From NCBI RefSeq assembly GCF_036763085.1, contig NZ_JBAIYU010000014.1, forward strand, positions 1 through 64,000: a DNA stretch of 64,000 nt, in the 5' to 3' direction. The position numbers and the translations under genes were made by a program. Below the pieces are notes generated by a model that saw nothing but the letters and a program-made list of their open reading frames with translations, was not told where the DNA came from and did no database searches. This document shows, piece after piece, positions 25,206-33,820 of the stretch. Within the stretch, counting starts at the first letter, position 1. Every line of letters starts with the position of its first letter. This DNA is from JBAIYU01 sp036763085. GTDB taxonomy: Bacteria; Bacillota; Negativicutes; DSM-1736; Dendrosporobacteraceae.

Positions 25206-28200
25206 ATGGCCAAACTACATAAGTTATGGCGGTTTTTCCCTAACAAGCCAGAATTAAAAAAACAGCTTTGTAAATCGATAAATATTTCACAAGATATAGC
25301 TCAGCTTCTAATTAATCGCGGGATAGTCGAGGAACAAGCTGCCTACCAATTTATATATGGTGATCTCGCTAACATTGCTGATCCATTCTTGTTAAAAGAC
25401 ATGGATAAAGCTGTTGAGCGCATCGTTAGGGCGATTACACATTGTGAGAAGATTGTCGTATATGGAGACTATGATGTTGATGGAATTACAGCTACCGCGT
25501 TAATGGTTAAAGTTTTAAGTTTACTTGGTGCGAATGCGGACTATTATATACCTGATCGTCAAAGTGAAGGATATGGCTTAAATATTGAGGCATTAGAGCA
25601 ACTAGTTCACAGCAAGACACAGCTTATGATTACGGTGGACTGTGGAATAAGTGCTGTGGACGAGATCAAGTCGGTTAATAATCAGTTAGACATAATAGTT
25701 ACAGACCATCATCAGCCGCCACAAGTTTTACCTGAAGCATTAGCGATAATTAATCCTAAAAGATTAGATTGTTCCTACCCCGAAAAAAACTTGGCGGGGG
25801 TAGGAGTAGCATTTAAATTGTGTCAAGCTATTTGGCAAACAATAAAAAAGACTGATATGACAGAATTTCTCGATATTGTTGCTTTCGGTACAATTGCAGA
25901 TATAGTACCATTAGTCGGCGAAAACCGGATATTGGTTAAAGAAGGTCTAAAACAATTATCAAATACCGATAACATTGGTCTTAGGGCGCTTATTAATACT
26001 TGTGGCCTAACAAGTGATAAACTTGATTCTGGGAAAATTGGTTATGTCCTTGCACCACGGTTAAATGCTGCTGGGAGATTAGGACGAGCGGCTATTGGGG
26101 TAGAATTATTACTAACAACTGATATAGTTAGAGCCGAAGAACTAGCAGAAACACTCAACCATGAAAATTCACAACGCCAAGCAGTAGAAAAGGAAATTCT
26201 CAGTAAAGTTGAAGAACAGCTAAGTAAAGTTGACTTGGAATCATCAAAAGTGCTAGTCTTGGCTGGCGAGAACTGGCATGTTGGCGTTATTGGAATAGTA
26301 GCATCTCGAATTGTTGATCGATATTATCGTCCGACGGTTATAATTAGTTTGAAAGACGGTATGGGTAAAGCTTCTTGCCGAAGCATCCCTGGTTTTGATA
26401 TTTACAATGCTTTAAATCAATGTAGTGACTTGTTAATACAGTATGGTGGTCATCGTCAGGCTGCAGGTTTAAGTGTTACCTCTGACAAAATCGAAGCTCT
26501 TAGAGAGAGACTAAGCAAAATTGCTGAGGAAGTTCTGACTGCTGAGGATTTCCTGCCAGTATTAAATATAGATTGCATGGTAGGGCTTGAAGAAGTTAAT
26601 ATGTCCTTTTTAGAACAAATTGCTTGTCTTGAACCTTTTGGAATGGGAAATCCTAGTCCGGTTTTTGCCTGCAAAGATGTTACATTAGCGGATATCCGTT
26701 CAATTGGGCAAGATGGACGACATTTGAAGTTTAGAGTGCGACGCAAAAATTACTGCGGGGATGGTATTGCCTGGGAAATGGGAAAGCTTACTGAACAATT
26801 CCCAATTAATAGCCATATCGACATAGCTTTTCAGCCAGAAATTAATAATTGGAACGGTATTTGCAATGTTCAACTTCGTGCGCATGATATACGTCAAAAC
26901 ACAGATGACTTAACTGAAATTGATAAACTCTTTATTACAGATCATTCTCCTTCGAAATACACCAATATTTTAGATAAAGAAAGTTTCTTTACCAAAATCG
27001 TCGGCGTTACCTTTAATGACAGACAAGTGGTAATTGCAAAACTAACAGTAGGCCAGCAGCTAAGTTTGAAGCGTGACCCATTAAACACCTATGATACCAA
27101 TGCAATTATAGTAAAAACAGTTGATGGTGAGGAAGTTGGCTTCTTAAGATCTGAATTATCGCGTGAACTTGCTGGAAAGCTAGATTCTGGCTTGAGTTAT
27201 AATTGTATAGTAACTGATATTACTGGGATTCAAAATAGTATTTTGGGTGTTAATGTTCGAATATATAAGCCTTGCGTACAGAAAAATAATTGTAGCATAA
27301 ACGATAAGTCAGTTGGTATAGATGATATACGAAAGGCTTTACTAGGAGATAGGAACTACCATGATAGTCAAAAAATAGTATTAAATCATTTAGCAGCAAG
27401 TAAAAATACTCTAGCTATTATGGGAACAGGGCGCGGTAAATCTGCCATTTTTCAGACTCATGCAGCGGACATTGCTATTAGAGAGAAAAAAATGACAATA
27501 ATAATTTATCCGCTTCGAGCCCTTGTTAATGATCAGTATTTAAGCTTGACACGTGTTATGTGTAAATTAGGTATAAGAGTTTTTAAGGGTAATGGAACAC
27601 TTACAACTGAGGAACGTGCGATGCTTTTTGAGGCTCTCAATAGCGAAAATGTAGATGTATTGCTTACGACACCTGAATTCATTCAAGCAAATATCGGCTA
27701 TATAGAGTCGCAAATCAATAGAATTGGCTTTTTTGTTGTTGATGAATGTCATCACATTAGTCATAGCTCGAAACAAAGGCCGGTATATCAAAGACTTGGC
27801 CAAATTATGGCAAAATTAGGGAATCCGTTAGTTCTTGGAGTAACTGCAACTGCGGATGATGAAACCGTAAATACAATCAAAAATGTTTTAGACATAAAAC
27901 AGGTAATAATAGATAAAACAATACGACATAATCTCGTTTTATCTGATGCAAGAAACACGACCGATAAGCTTAGATATATTATTAATATAATAAAGAGACA
28001 GGAGAAGACGCTAATTTTTGTTAATAGCCGTAAAACGGCCTTTGAGCTTGCTAATCAGATAAGAGAATATCTGCCAGAATCAGCGCAACAAATTGGCTTT
28101 TATCATGCAGGATTAAATAATGAATGGCGTGTAAAAGTTGAAAATTGGTTTAGAGATGGAACTTTAAATGTTGTTGTTGCTACCAGTGCATTCGGTGAAG

Positions 28201-28772
28201 GAATTGATTTGTCAGATATACGTCATTTAATTAAGTATCACATGGCTTTCAATTTAACGACCTTCAATCAGCAGTGCGGTCGAGCAGGGCGTGACGGTGA
28301 AACAAGTACCATTCACTTACTGTTTGGTAATGACGATATAAAATTGAATGATTTAATTCTGAAAGATACTGTGCCCGAAAGAGAAACAATTGGCAGAATA
28401 TATTTAATACTTAAAGAGTTGCATAAAGAAAAGCAGAAAATAGATATTTCTAATTCTCAAATTTCTGAAATAGTTTCGCGAAAATATAAAGATTCTATTA
28501 GTGAACGCGGAATTGGTGCTGCACTGAAAATACTAGAAGAATTAAATCTAGTGTGGCGGGAAACGTCCGGTAGCAGACGGGAGATCTTTTTGTGCCCTGT
28601 TCCTAGTCAAAAGCTTGATATTGAACAATCAACTACATATTATGAAGGAATACTTGAAAAAACAGAGTTTTCTTTATTTGCAAACAGGATAATGAAGTTG
28701 GCGCCTGATGAAATTTTATCCTGTATCAATAAGCCCTTATATCCTAGAGAGTTTTTAGAGGAGGTCGAATGA
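25206..28772 (+). CDS. recJ: RecJ exonuclease fused to HIRAN domain and RecQ-like SF2 helicase
   Basis: An 1188-residue fusion. Residues 1-565 are a complete RecJ 5'-3' single-strand exonuclease: VYGDYDVDG (85-93), TVDCG (143-147), TDHH (166-169), GTIADIVP (228-235), LNAAGR (286-291) and GGHRQAAG (414-421). Residues about 593-680 are a HIRAN domain, with LKRDPLNTYDTNAI (621-634) and VGFLR. Residues about 705-1188 are a helicase: GTGRGKSA (740-747), DECHH (846-850), TATAD (880-884) and QQCGRAGRDG (1022-1031), followed by a winged-helix-like region. No RecQ zinc cluster or HRDC domain is visible. The reading frame is uninterrupted. ATG 25206 follows TGGAGG. RecJ and RecQ normally cooperate as separate proteins in end resection; here one chain would unwind and digest. 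A weak promoter candidate is TTTACA-N17-GATAAA at 25137-25165. Confidence 0.93.
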   Translation: MAKLHKLWRFFPNKPELKKQLCKSINISQDIAQLLINRGIVEEQAAYQFIYGDLANIADPFLLKDMDKAVERIVRAITHCEKIVVYGDYDVDGITATALMVKVLSLLGANADYYIPDRQSEGYGLNIEALEQLVHSKTQLMITVDCGISAVDEIKSVNNQLDIIVTDHHQPPQVLPEALAIINPKRLDCSYPEKNLAGVGVAFKLCQAIWQTIKKTDMTEFLDIVAFGTIADIVPLVGENRILVKEGLKQLSNTDNIGLRALINTCGLTSDKLDSGKIGYVLAPRLNAAGRLGRAAIGVELLLTTDIVRAEELAETLNHENSQRQAVEKEILSKVEEQLSKVDLESSKVLVLAGENWHVGVIGIVASRIVDRYYRPTVIISLKDGMGKASCRSIPGFDIYNALNQCSDLLIQYGGHRQAAGLSVTSDKIEALRERLSKIAEEVLTAEDFLPVLNIDCMVGLEEVNMSFLEQIACLEPFGMGNPSPVFACKDVTLADIRSIGQDGRHLKFRVRRKNYCGDGIAWEMGKLTEQFPINSHIDIAFQPEINNWNGICNVQLRAHDIRQNTDDLTEIDKLFITDHSPSKYTNILDKESFFTKIVGVTFNDRQVVIAKLTVGQQLSLKRDPLNTYDTNAIIVKTVDGEEVGFLRSELSRELAGKLDSGLSYNCIVTDITGIQNSILGVNVRIYKPCVQKNNCSINDKSVGIDDIRKALLGDRNYHDSQKIVLNHLAASKNTLAIMGTGRGKSAIFQTHAADIAIREKKMTIIIYPLRALVNDQYLSLTRVMCKLGIRVFKGNGTLTTEERAMLFEALNSENVDVLLTTPEFIQANIGYIESQINRIGFFVVDECHHISHSSKQRPVYQRLGQIMAKLGNPLVLGVTATADDETVNTIKNVLDIKQVIIDKTIRHNLVLSDARNTTDKLRYIINIIKRQEKTLIFVNSRKTAFELANQIREYLPESAQQIGFYHAGLNNEWRVKVENWFRDGTLNVVVATSAFGEGIDLSDIRHLIKYHMAFNLTTFNQQCGRAGRDGETSTIHLLFGNDDIKLNDLILKDTVPERETIGRIYLILKELHKEKQKIDISNSQISEIVSRKYKDSISERGIGAALKILEELNLVWRETSGSRREIFLCPVPSQKLDIEQSTTYYEGILEKTEFSLFANRIMKLAPDEILSCINKPLYPREFLEEVE

Positions 28773-28773
28773 C

Positions 28774-29286
28774 TTGGATTTTAAAGAAAAAATTCGGGTA
28801 ATACCTGATTTTCCTGAAAAAGGTATTCGTTTTAAAGACATTACAACTTTACTAAAAGACGGAATAGCCTTTCAACATGCTATTGAAGAAATAGCAATGC
28901 CTTTTAAGGATGTCAAGGTCGATTTAGTAGTTGGGCCAGAAGCAAGGGGATTTGTTGTGGGAGCTCCTGTTGCTTATGCCCTTAAGGCTGGCTTTATCCC
29001 AATTAGAAAACCTGGAAAACTTCCTGGTGATACAATAAACTATCAATACTCTTTAGAATATGGAAAAGATATTCTAGAGATACATAAAGATGCGATATTA
29101 CCTGGGCAGAGAGTATTAATAGCAGATGATCTTTTAGCTACAGGGGGAACAACTAAAGCTGCTGTGCATATGGTCGAACAATTAGGCGGTATTGTAGTAG
29201 GTTTAGCATTTATGATTGAACTTTCATATCTAGAAGGCAGAAGATCTCTTGATAAATATAATATATTCTCACTTATCAAATATTAG
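28774..29286 (+). CDS. apt: Adenine phosphoribosyltransferase
   Basis: A 170-residue purine salvage enzyme forming AMP from adenine and PRPP. The PRPP-binding motif VLIADDLLATGGTT and the N-terminal FPEKGIRFKDIT segment are diagnostic. The TTG start lies one base after the upstream stop, behind GAGGAGG. The recJ-apt-relA order is common in Firmicutes. Confidence 0.96.
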   Translation: MDFKEKIRVIPDFPEKGIRFKDITTLLKDGIAFQHAIEEIAMPFKDVKVDLVVGPEARGFVVGAPVAYALKAGFIPIRKPGKLPGDTINYQYSLEYGKDILEIHKDAILPGQRVLIADDLLATGGTTKAAVHMVEQLGGIVVGLAFMIELSYLEGRRSLDKYNIFSLIKY

Positions 29287-29433
29287 TTTGTCCCTTAATA
29301 GGATAACTTTTAGACTGATTTTGCTTTGAATAGCGGTAGACATCAATAAACTTGGTTAAGCTTAGAAGTAGTTAAACTTCACCTAAGCTGGTATCACGGT
29401 ATAAATGCAATTTAATGGGGTTGAGTAGCGCAG

Positions 29434-31641
29434 ATGGGTAGCGAGACGACGGCATCAATTATAAAAAAGATAATATCACAGGTTCAGTCATACCAGCCAG
29501 ACGCGCCAGTTGACTTAATTATAAAAGCTTATGAATTCGCATTTAATGCACACCACGGACAATTGCGAGTATCAGGAGAAGAATATATAATTCATCCGTT
29601 AGGCGTTGCTCAGATTTTAGCGGATCTACAAATTGACGCTGTTACTATTAGCGCGTCACTGTTGCACGATGTGGCTGAAGACACAAAGTATTCACTTGTA
29701 GAAATAGAAAAACACTTTAGTAAAGAGATTGCTTTACTAGTTGACGGAGTAACTAAGCTAAGCAGAATCGAATATAAGTCTAAAGAAGAACAACAATTAG
29801 AAAACTATCGCAAAATGTTTTTAGCTATGGCTAAAGATATTAGAGTTGTGTTAATAAAATTGGCCGACCGGCTTCATAATATGAGAACTCTTAAGCATAT
29901 GCCAGAGATTAAACAGCGCAAAATTGCTCAAGAGACGCTTGAAATATTCGCGCCTTTAGCACATCGATTAGGTATTTCTAATATTAAGTGGGAATTAGAG
30001 GATTTAGCATTACGGTATCTAGAACCAGAAGAATACTATCAATTAGTTGAAAAAGTAAAACAAAAGCGTAAGGAAAGAGAACAATTAATTAACGAGTCGA
30101 CAAAAATTCTAACCGAACGCTTATCAGCAGTTGGTATTCAAGCAGACATTCAGGGAAGGCCAAAGCATTTTTATAGTATTTATAAAAAAATGCAAAAAGG
30201 TAATAAGGATTTAAGCGAGATATATGACCTGTCGGCAATAAGAATTCTTGTTGATACAGTTAAAGACTGCTATGGAGCTTTGGGAATAGTCCATACATTG
30301 TGGAAACCTATACCAGGAAGATTTAAAGACTATATTGCTATGCCAAAGTCAAATATGTACCAATCGTTACATACAACAGTAATAGGTACTCAGGGACAGC
30401 CGCTTGAGATCCAGATAAGAACATGGACCATGCATCATGTGTCCGAATATGGTATCGCTGCCCATTGGCGTTATAAAGAAGGCGGTAAAGGCGCAGATAA
30501 AGAATTCGATCAGAAACTTTCGTGGCTTAGGCAATTACTCGAATGGCAGCAGGAATTAAGGGACCCGCGTGAGTTTATGGAAGCTTTAAAGCTAGATGTT
30601 TTTGCTGATGAAGTATTCGTTTTTACTCCCAAAGGTGATGTTATTGATTTGCCTGCAGGTTCTATACCGTTAGATTTTGCTTATCGAATTCACACTGATG
30701 TTGGACACCGGTGTGTTGGCGCAAAAATTAATGGTAAAATAGTACCGCTGGAATATAAGCTAGTTAATGGAGATATAGTAGAAATCATCACAAGTAAAAA
30801 CAATAACGGTCCGAGTCGTGATTGGCTTAATATTGTAGGATCTTCGGAGACAAGAAATAAGATTAGGCAATGGTTTAAAAAAGAAAAGCGAGAAGAAAAC
30901 GTTGCTAAAGGCAGGGAATTAATCGAGAAGGAAAGCAAAAAACTCGGTTATGATTGGAAAGAACTCACCAAAGGTGATAGATTAATAGAGGTTGCAAAAA
31001 AGTTAAATATTTTAAATGAAGATGACTTACTGGCTGCCTTAGGCTTTGGTGGTGTCACTATACACGGAGTTATGACAAAGCTGATTGAGCTTCATAAAAA
31101 AGAAGTTCGCAGTACTACTCCGCCCAATATATCTCAGATTCTAGCTGGTCTTAAACCGAAAAATACTAAGCGTAAATCTAGCTATGGCATACTGGTTGAA
31201 GGTGAATCAGGACTAATGGTTAGATTAGCACGCTGCTGCAACCCTATACCTGGTGATGTAATTGTTGGTTACATTACTAGAGGGAGAGGTGTTTCGGTAC
31301 ATCGCGCTGATTGTCCTAATATTCTTAATCAGCCGGAAGAATATGAAAGAATGATTGAAGTTAATTGGGATATTAATACTGGTAATGTATATAAAGTAAC
31401 AATAGAGATTTCTTGTGTTGATCGACCAGGAATTTTATCAGAGCTAATGATGATACCATCTGAAACCAAAACTAATATTAGTTCTATAAACGCCAGAACC
31501 CATAAAAACAAAACTGCTACAATCACAATGATTTTGGATATTGGAAATTTACCTCAACTCGAAAACATCATGACAAAATTACGTCGGGTTAGGGATGTTT
31601 ACAGCGTTTATCGCTCTATACCGAACATGGGAACATCATGA
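29434..31641 (+). CDS. relA: Bifunctional (p)ppGpp synthetase/hydrolase Rel
   Basis: A 735-residue stringent-response enzyme. It has an HD hydrolase domain (IHPLGVAQ, LLHDVAEDT, about 50-85), a synthetase domain with YDLSAIRILV and FKDYIAMPKSNMYQSLHT (about 230-350), a TGS domain (about 393-455) and a C-terminal ACT domain (about 658-735). Both active sites look intact. The ATG lacks a close SD; GGGG lies about 14 nt upstream, so initiation may be weak. Confidence 0.96.
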   Translation: MGSETTASIIKKIISQVQSYQPDAPVDLIIKAYEFAFNAHHGQLRVSGEEYIIHPLGVAQILADLQIDAVTISASLLHDVAEDTKYSLVEIEKHFSKEIALLVDGVTKLSRIEYKSKEEQQLENYRKMFLAMAKDIRVVLIKLADRLHNMRTLKHMPEIKQRKIAQETLEIFAPLAHRLGISNIKWELEDLALRYLEPEEYYQLVEKVKQKRKEREQLINESTKILTERLSAVGIQADIQGRPKHFYSIYKKMQKGNKDLSEIYDLSAIRILVDTVKDCYGALGIVHTLWKPIPGRFKDYIAMPKSNMYQSLHTTVIGTQGQPLEIQIRTWTMHHVSEYGIAAHWRYKEGGKGADKEFDQKLSWLRQLLEWQQELRDPREFMEALKLDVFADEVFVFTPKGDVIDLPAGSIPLDFAYRIHTDVGHRCVGAKINGKIVPLEYKLVNGDIVEIITSKNNNGPSRDWLNIVGSSETRNKIRQWFKKEKREENVAKGRELIEKESKKLGYDWKELTKGDRLIEVAKKLNILNEDDLLAALGFGGVTIHGVMTKLIELHKKEVRSTTPPNISQILAGLKPKNTKRKSSYGILVEGESGLMVRLARCCNPIPGDVIVGYITRGRGVSVHRADCPNILNQPEEYERMIEVNWDINTGNVYKVTIEISCVDRPGILSELMMIPSETKTNISSINARTHKNKTATITMILDIGNLPQLENIMTKLRRVRDVYSVYRSIPNMGTS

Positions 31642-31681
31642 AATAACTGGGTAGCCTAGACGATTATAATGGAGGATATGT

Positions 31682-32299
31682 ATGAAGATTACTAAATTTG
31701 AAGTTGGACATCTTGGAACGAATTGCTATATAGTTACATGTTTGGAAACCAAAAATACTGCGATTATTGATCCAGGGGGGAATGCTGAAGAGATAATTGC
31801 CTATTTAAATGGTGAGCAGCTAAAAGTAATTTGTATAGTTAATACGCATGGACACGCTGACCATATTGCCGCCAATAACAAATTAAAAGAGGCAACTGGT
31901 GCAGACGTGATGATTCACCAGGATGATGCTGAAATGTTGACAAGTTCAAATCGTAATTTATCTGCATACATAGGATCAAGTTTAGTATTAAAGCCAGCCG
32001 ACCGTATTTTAAAGGATGGTGATTTAATTAACGTTGGAAAAATCGAGCTTAAGGTAATTCATACCCCGGGGCATACGCTTGGTGGAATTTGTCTGTATAC
32101 TGATGGTGTGCTGTTTAGCGGTGATACTTTATTTGCTGAATCGGTTGGGAGAACTGATTTTCCTGGTGGATCAATGGGTAAACTAATCAGTAGTATAAAA
32201 AACAAATTATTAGTTCTGCCAGATGAGACAAAAGTTTTGCCTGGTCATGGACCGGAAACGTCGATAGGATGGGAGCGTTCTAATAATCCGTTTATTTAA
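31682..32299 (+). CDS. Metallo-beta-lactamase-fold hydrolase (glyoxalase II-like)
   Basis: A 205-residue YcbL/GloB-like hydrolase. The metal motif THGHADH is at residues 55-61 (H56, H58, D60, H61), with further ligands in HTPGHT, FSGDTLF and LPGHGPET. It hydrolyses thioesters such as S-lactoylglutathione-type compounds in related proteins; the physiological substrate here is unknown. The ATG follows GGAGG. The gene is commonly found just after relA. Confidence 0.88.
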   Translation: MKITKFEVGHLGTNCYIVTCLETKNTAIIDPGGNAEEIIAYLNGEQLKVICIVNTHGHADHIAANNKLKEATGADVMIHQDDAEMLTSSNRNLSAYIGSSLVLKPADRILKDGDLINVGKIELKVIHTPGHTLGGICLYTDGVLFSGDTLFAESVGRTDFPGGSMGKLISSIKNKLLVLPDETKVLPGHGPETSIGWERSNNPFI

Positions 32300-32320
32300 C
32301 GCTAACAGCGGGGGGATAAT

Positions 32321-33364
32321 ATGATTAGATCCATTGAGGTTTGGCTGAAAATTATTATTGTTTTGAGCGGAATATATATATTAAGTAAAGCAACCCCCAT
32401 TTACTTACCAATTATTGTATCAATAATTTTAGCCTTTATATTAAACCCAATGGTTGATACTTTGAGTCAGTGGCAAGTTAAGCTGTTAAATAGAAAACTA
32501 GGACGAGGTATTGCTATACTAATAGCGTTTACTGTTACTTCGTTAGTCATTGCAATTACCGTAACCTTCATCGTAGTTCCGTTTATTCATGAGTTTGATA
32601 ACTTAGTAAAAAACTTCCCTGGTATATTAAAGCGTTTGCAAAGGTTAACTATTGTTATTCAAGAAAGAGTCGAAACAATAGCAATAGCGAAGCAGCTGCC
32701 TAATGTGTTTGAGCAGCTGACGTCTAGTGTTACTACTTTTTCGATAGATTTAGTCAGGAAAATCATTAACTCTATCCTAAACTTTGCTACTGGTATAGTT
32801 GAGATGGTTATTGTGCCAGTATTAACTTACTATTTTTTAAAAGACTGGAAATATATAAAAGAGAGTACTGTTAACCTTTTTTCACAAAGAAGCCGGAAAA
32901 AGATTAATTCCGTTATTGAAGAAATGGGAAGCGTTATAAGCGGATATATTCGCGGTCAATTCTTAGTGTGTGTTGTGATTGGTGTACTAGTATTCTGTGG
33001 AATGTATAGTTTTGGCGTCGAGTATCCATTAGTTTTAGGGTTATTAGCAGCATTGACTGAATCTATCCCGATAGTGGGCTCGATTATAGGGGCTGTACCA
33101 GCCGTTTTGCTTGCCTACACAGTTGAGCCGGCTCTGGCATTAAAGGTAATAGTTTACTATATAGTAATAAATCAGATTGAGAACCAGATCTTTGTTCCTA
33201 AAATTATGGGTAGTGTTATTGATCTCCATCCAATAGCCATTATTATAAGTCTTCTAATTGGCGGGCAATTATTTGGGATTATAGGCATGATTATGGCGGT
33301 GCCGACGGCGGCGTTATTAAAAGTGGTTTTAAAGCATTTATGGATTACTGAGGAAGATAGGTGA
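32321..33364 (+). CDS. AI-2E family transporter (first copy)
   Basis: A 347-residue membrane protein with seven to eight hydrophobic helices and the family pattern PVLTYYFLKDW, GYIRGQ and the PIVGSIIGAVPA-type loop. The family contains autoinducer-2 exporters and Na+/H+ antiporters, so the substrate cannot be inferred. The ATG follows GGGGGGA. A second member lies at 44557. It sits between the hydrolase gene and fur with short gaps. Confidence 0.9.
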   Translation: MIRSIEVWLKIIIVLSGIYILSKATPIYLPIIVSIILAFILNPMVDTLSQWQVKLLNRKLGRGIAILIAFTVTSLVIAITVTFIVVPFIHEFDNLVKNFPGILKRLQRLTIVIQERVETIAIAKQLPNVFEQLTSSVTTFSIDLVRKIINSILNFATGIVEMVIVPVLTYYFLKDWKYIKESTVNLFSQRSRKKINSVIEEMGSVISGYIRGQFLVCVVIGVLVFCGMYSFGVEYPLVLGLLAALTESIPIVGSIIGAVPAVLLAYTVEPALALKVIVYYIVINQIENQIFVPKIMGSVIDLHPIAIIISLLIGGQLFGIIGMIMAVPTAALLKVVLKHLWITEEDR

Positions 33365-33370
33365 TATATT

Positions 33371-33820
33371 ATGCCAATAAATATGAGCGATTTAAAACAA
33401 AGATTTCAAGAGAGACAATATAAGCTTACGCCGCAGCGACAAATAGTACTGCAGGCTTTCGTTGACCATCCTGAAAAACACTTGAGTGCAGAAGATGTTC
33501 ACAATATTCTTCGTCAGCAATCTTCTGAAATTGGTTTGGCTACCGTTTATCGTACACTTGAGCTTTTAAGTGATATGGATGTACTGCAAAAGATGGACTT
33601 TGGTGATGGACGCAGTCGTTACGAAATAAATGAGGAAAACTCCGAACATCACCATCATCATCTCATTTGTTTAAGCTGTGGAAAGGTCAAAGAGTTCGAA
33701 GATGATCTTTTAGAAACTCTTGAAAATGTTATTGCGCGAAAAAGTAATTTTAAAATTGTCGATCACCAAGTAAAGTTCTACGGATATTGTGATGAATGTC
33801 AGAATAAATGTGCAGATTAA
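33371..33820 (+). CDS. Fur-family metal/peroxide regulator
   Basis: A 149-residue Fur-superfamily repressor. A winged helix (about 10-85, with LTPQRQ and GLATVYRTLELL) precedes a dimerisation domain with the metal-rich HHHHHLIC stretch, a CLSC motif and CDECQNKC (structural zinc). Whether it senses Fe, Zn or peroxide cannot be read from the sequence. The ATG is 5 nt from the end of AGGTGATAT; an alternative ATG is at 33383. Its 3' end overlaps the next gene, the HemZ-like enzyme. Confidence 0.92.
   Translation: MPINMSDLKQRFQERQYKLTPQRQIVLQAFVDHPEKHLSAEDVHNILRQQSSEIGLATVYRTLELLSDMDVLQKMDFGDGRSRYEINEENSEHHHHHLICLSCGKVKEFEDDLLETLENVIARKSNFKIVDHQVKFYGYCDECQNKCAD

Noticed and set aside
29380..29410. 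T-box-like sequence before relA
   Set aside because: CTGGTATCACGGTAT resembles part of a T-box bulge only superficially. There is no specifier stem, terminator or amino-acid gene.
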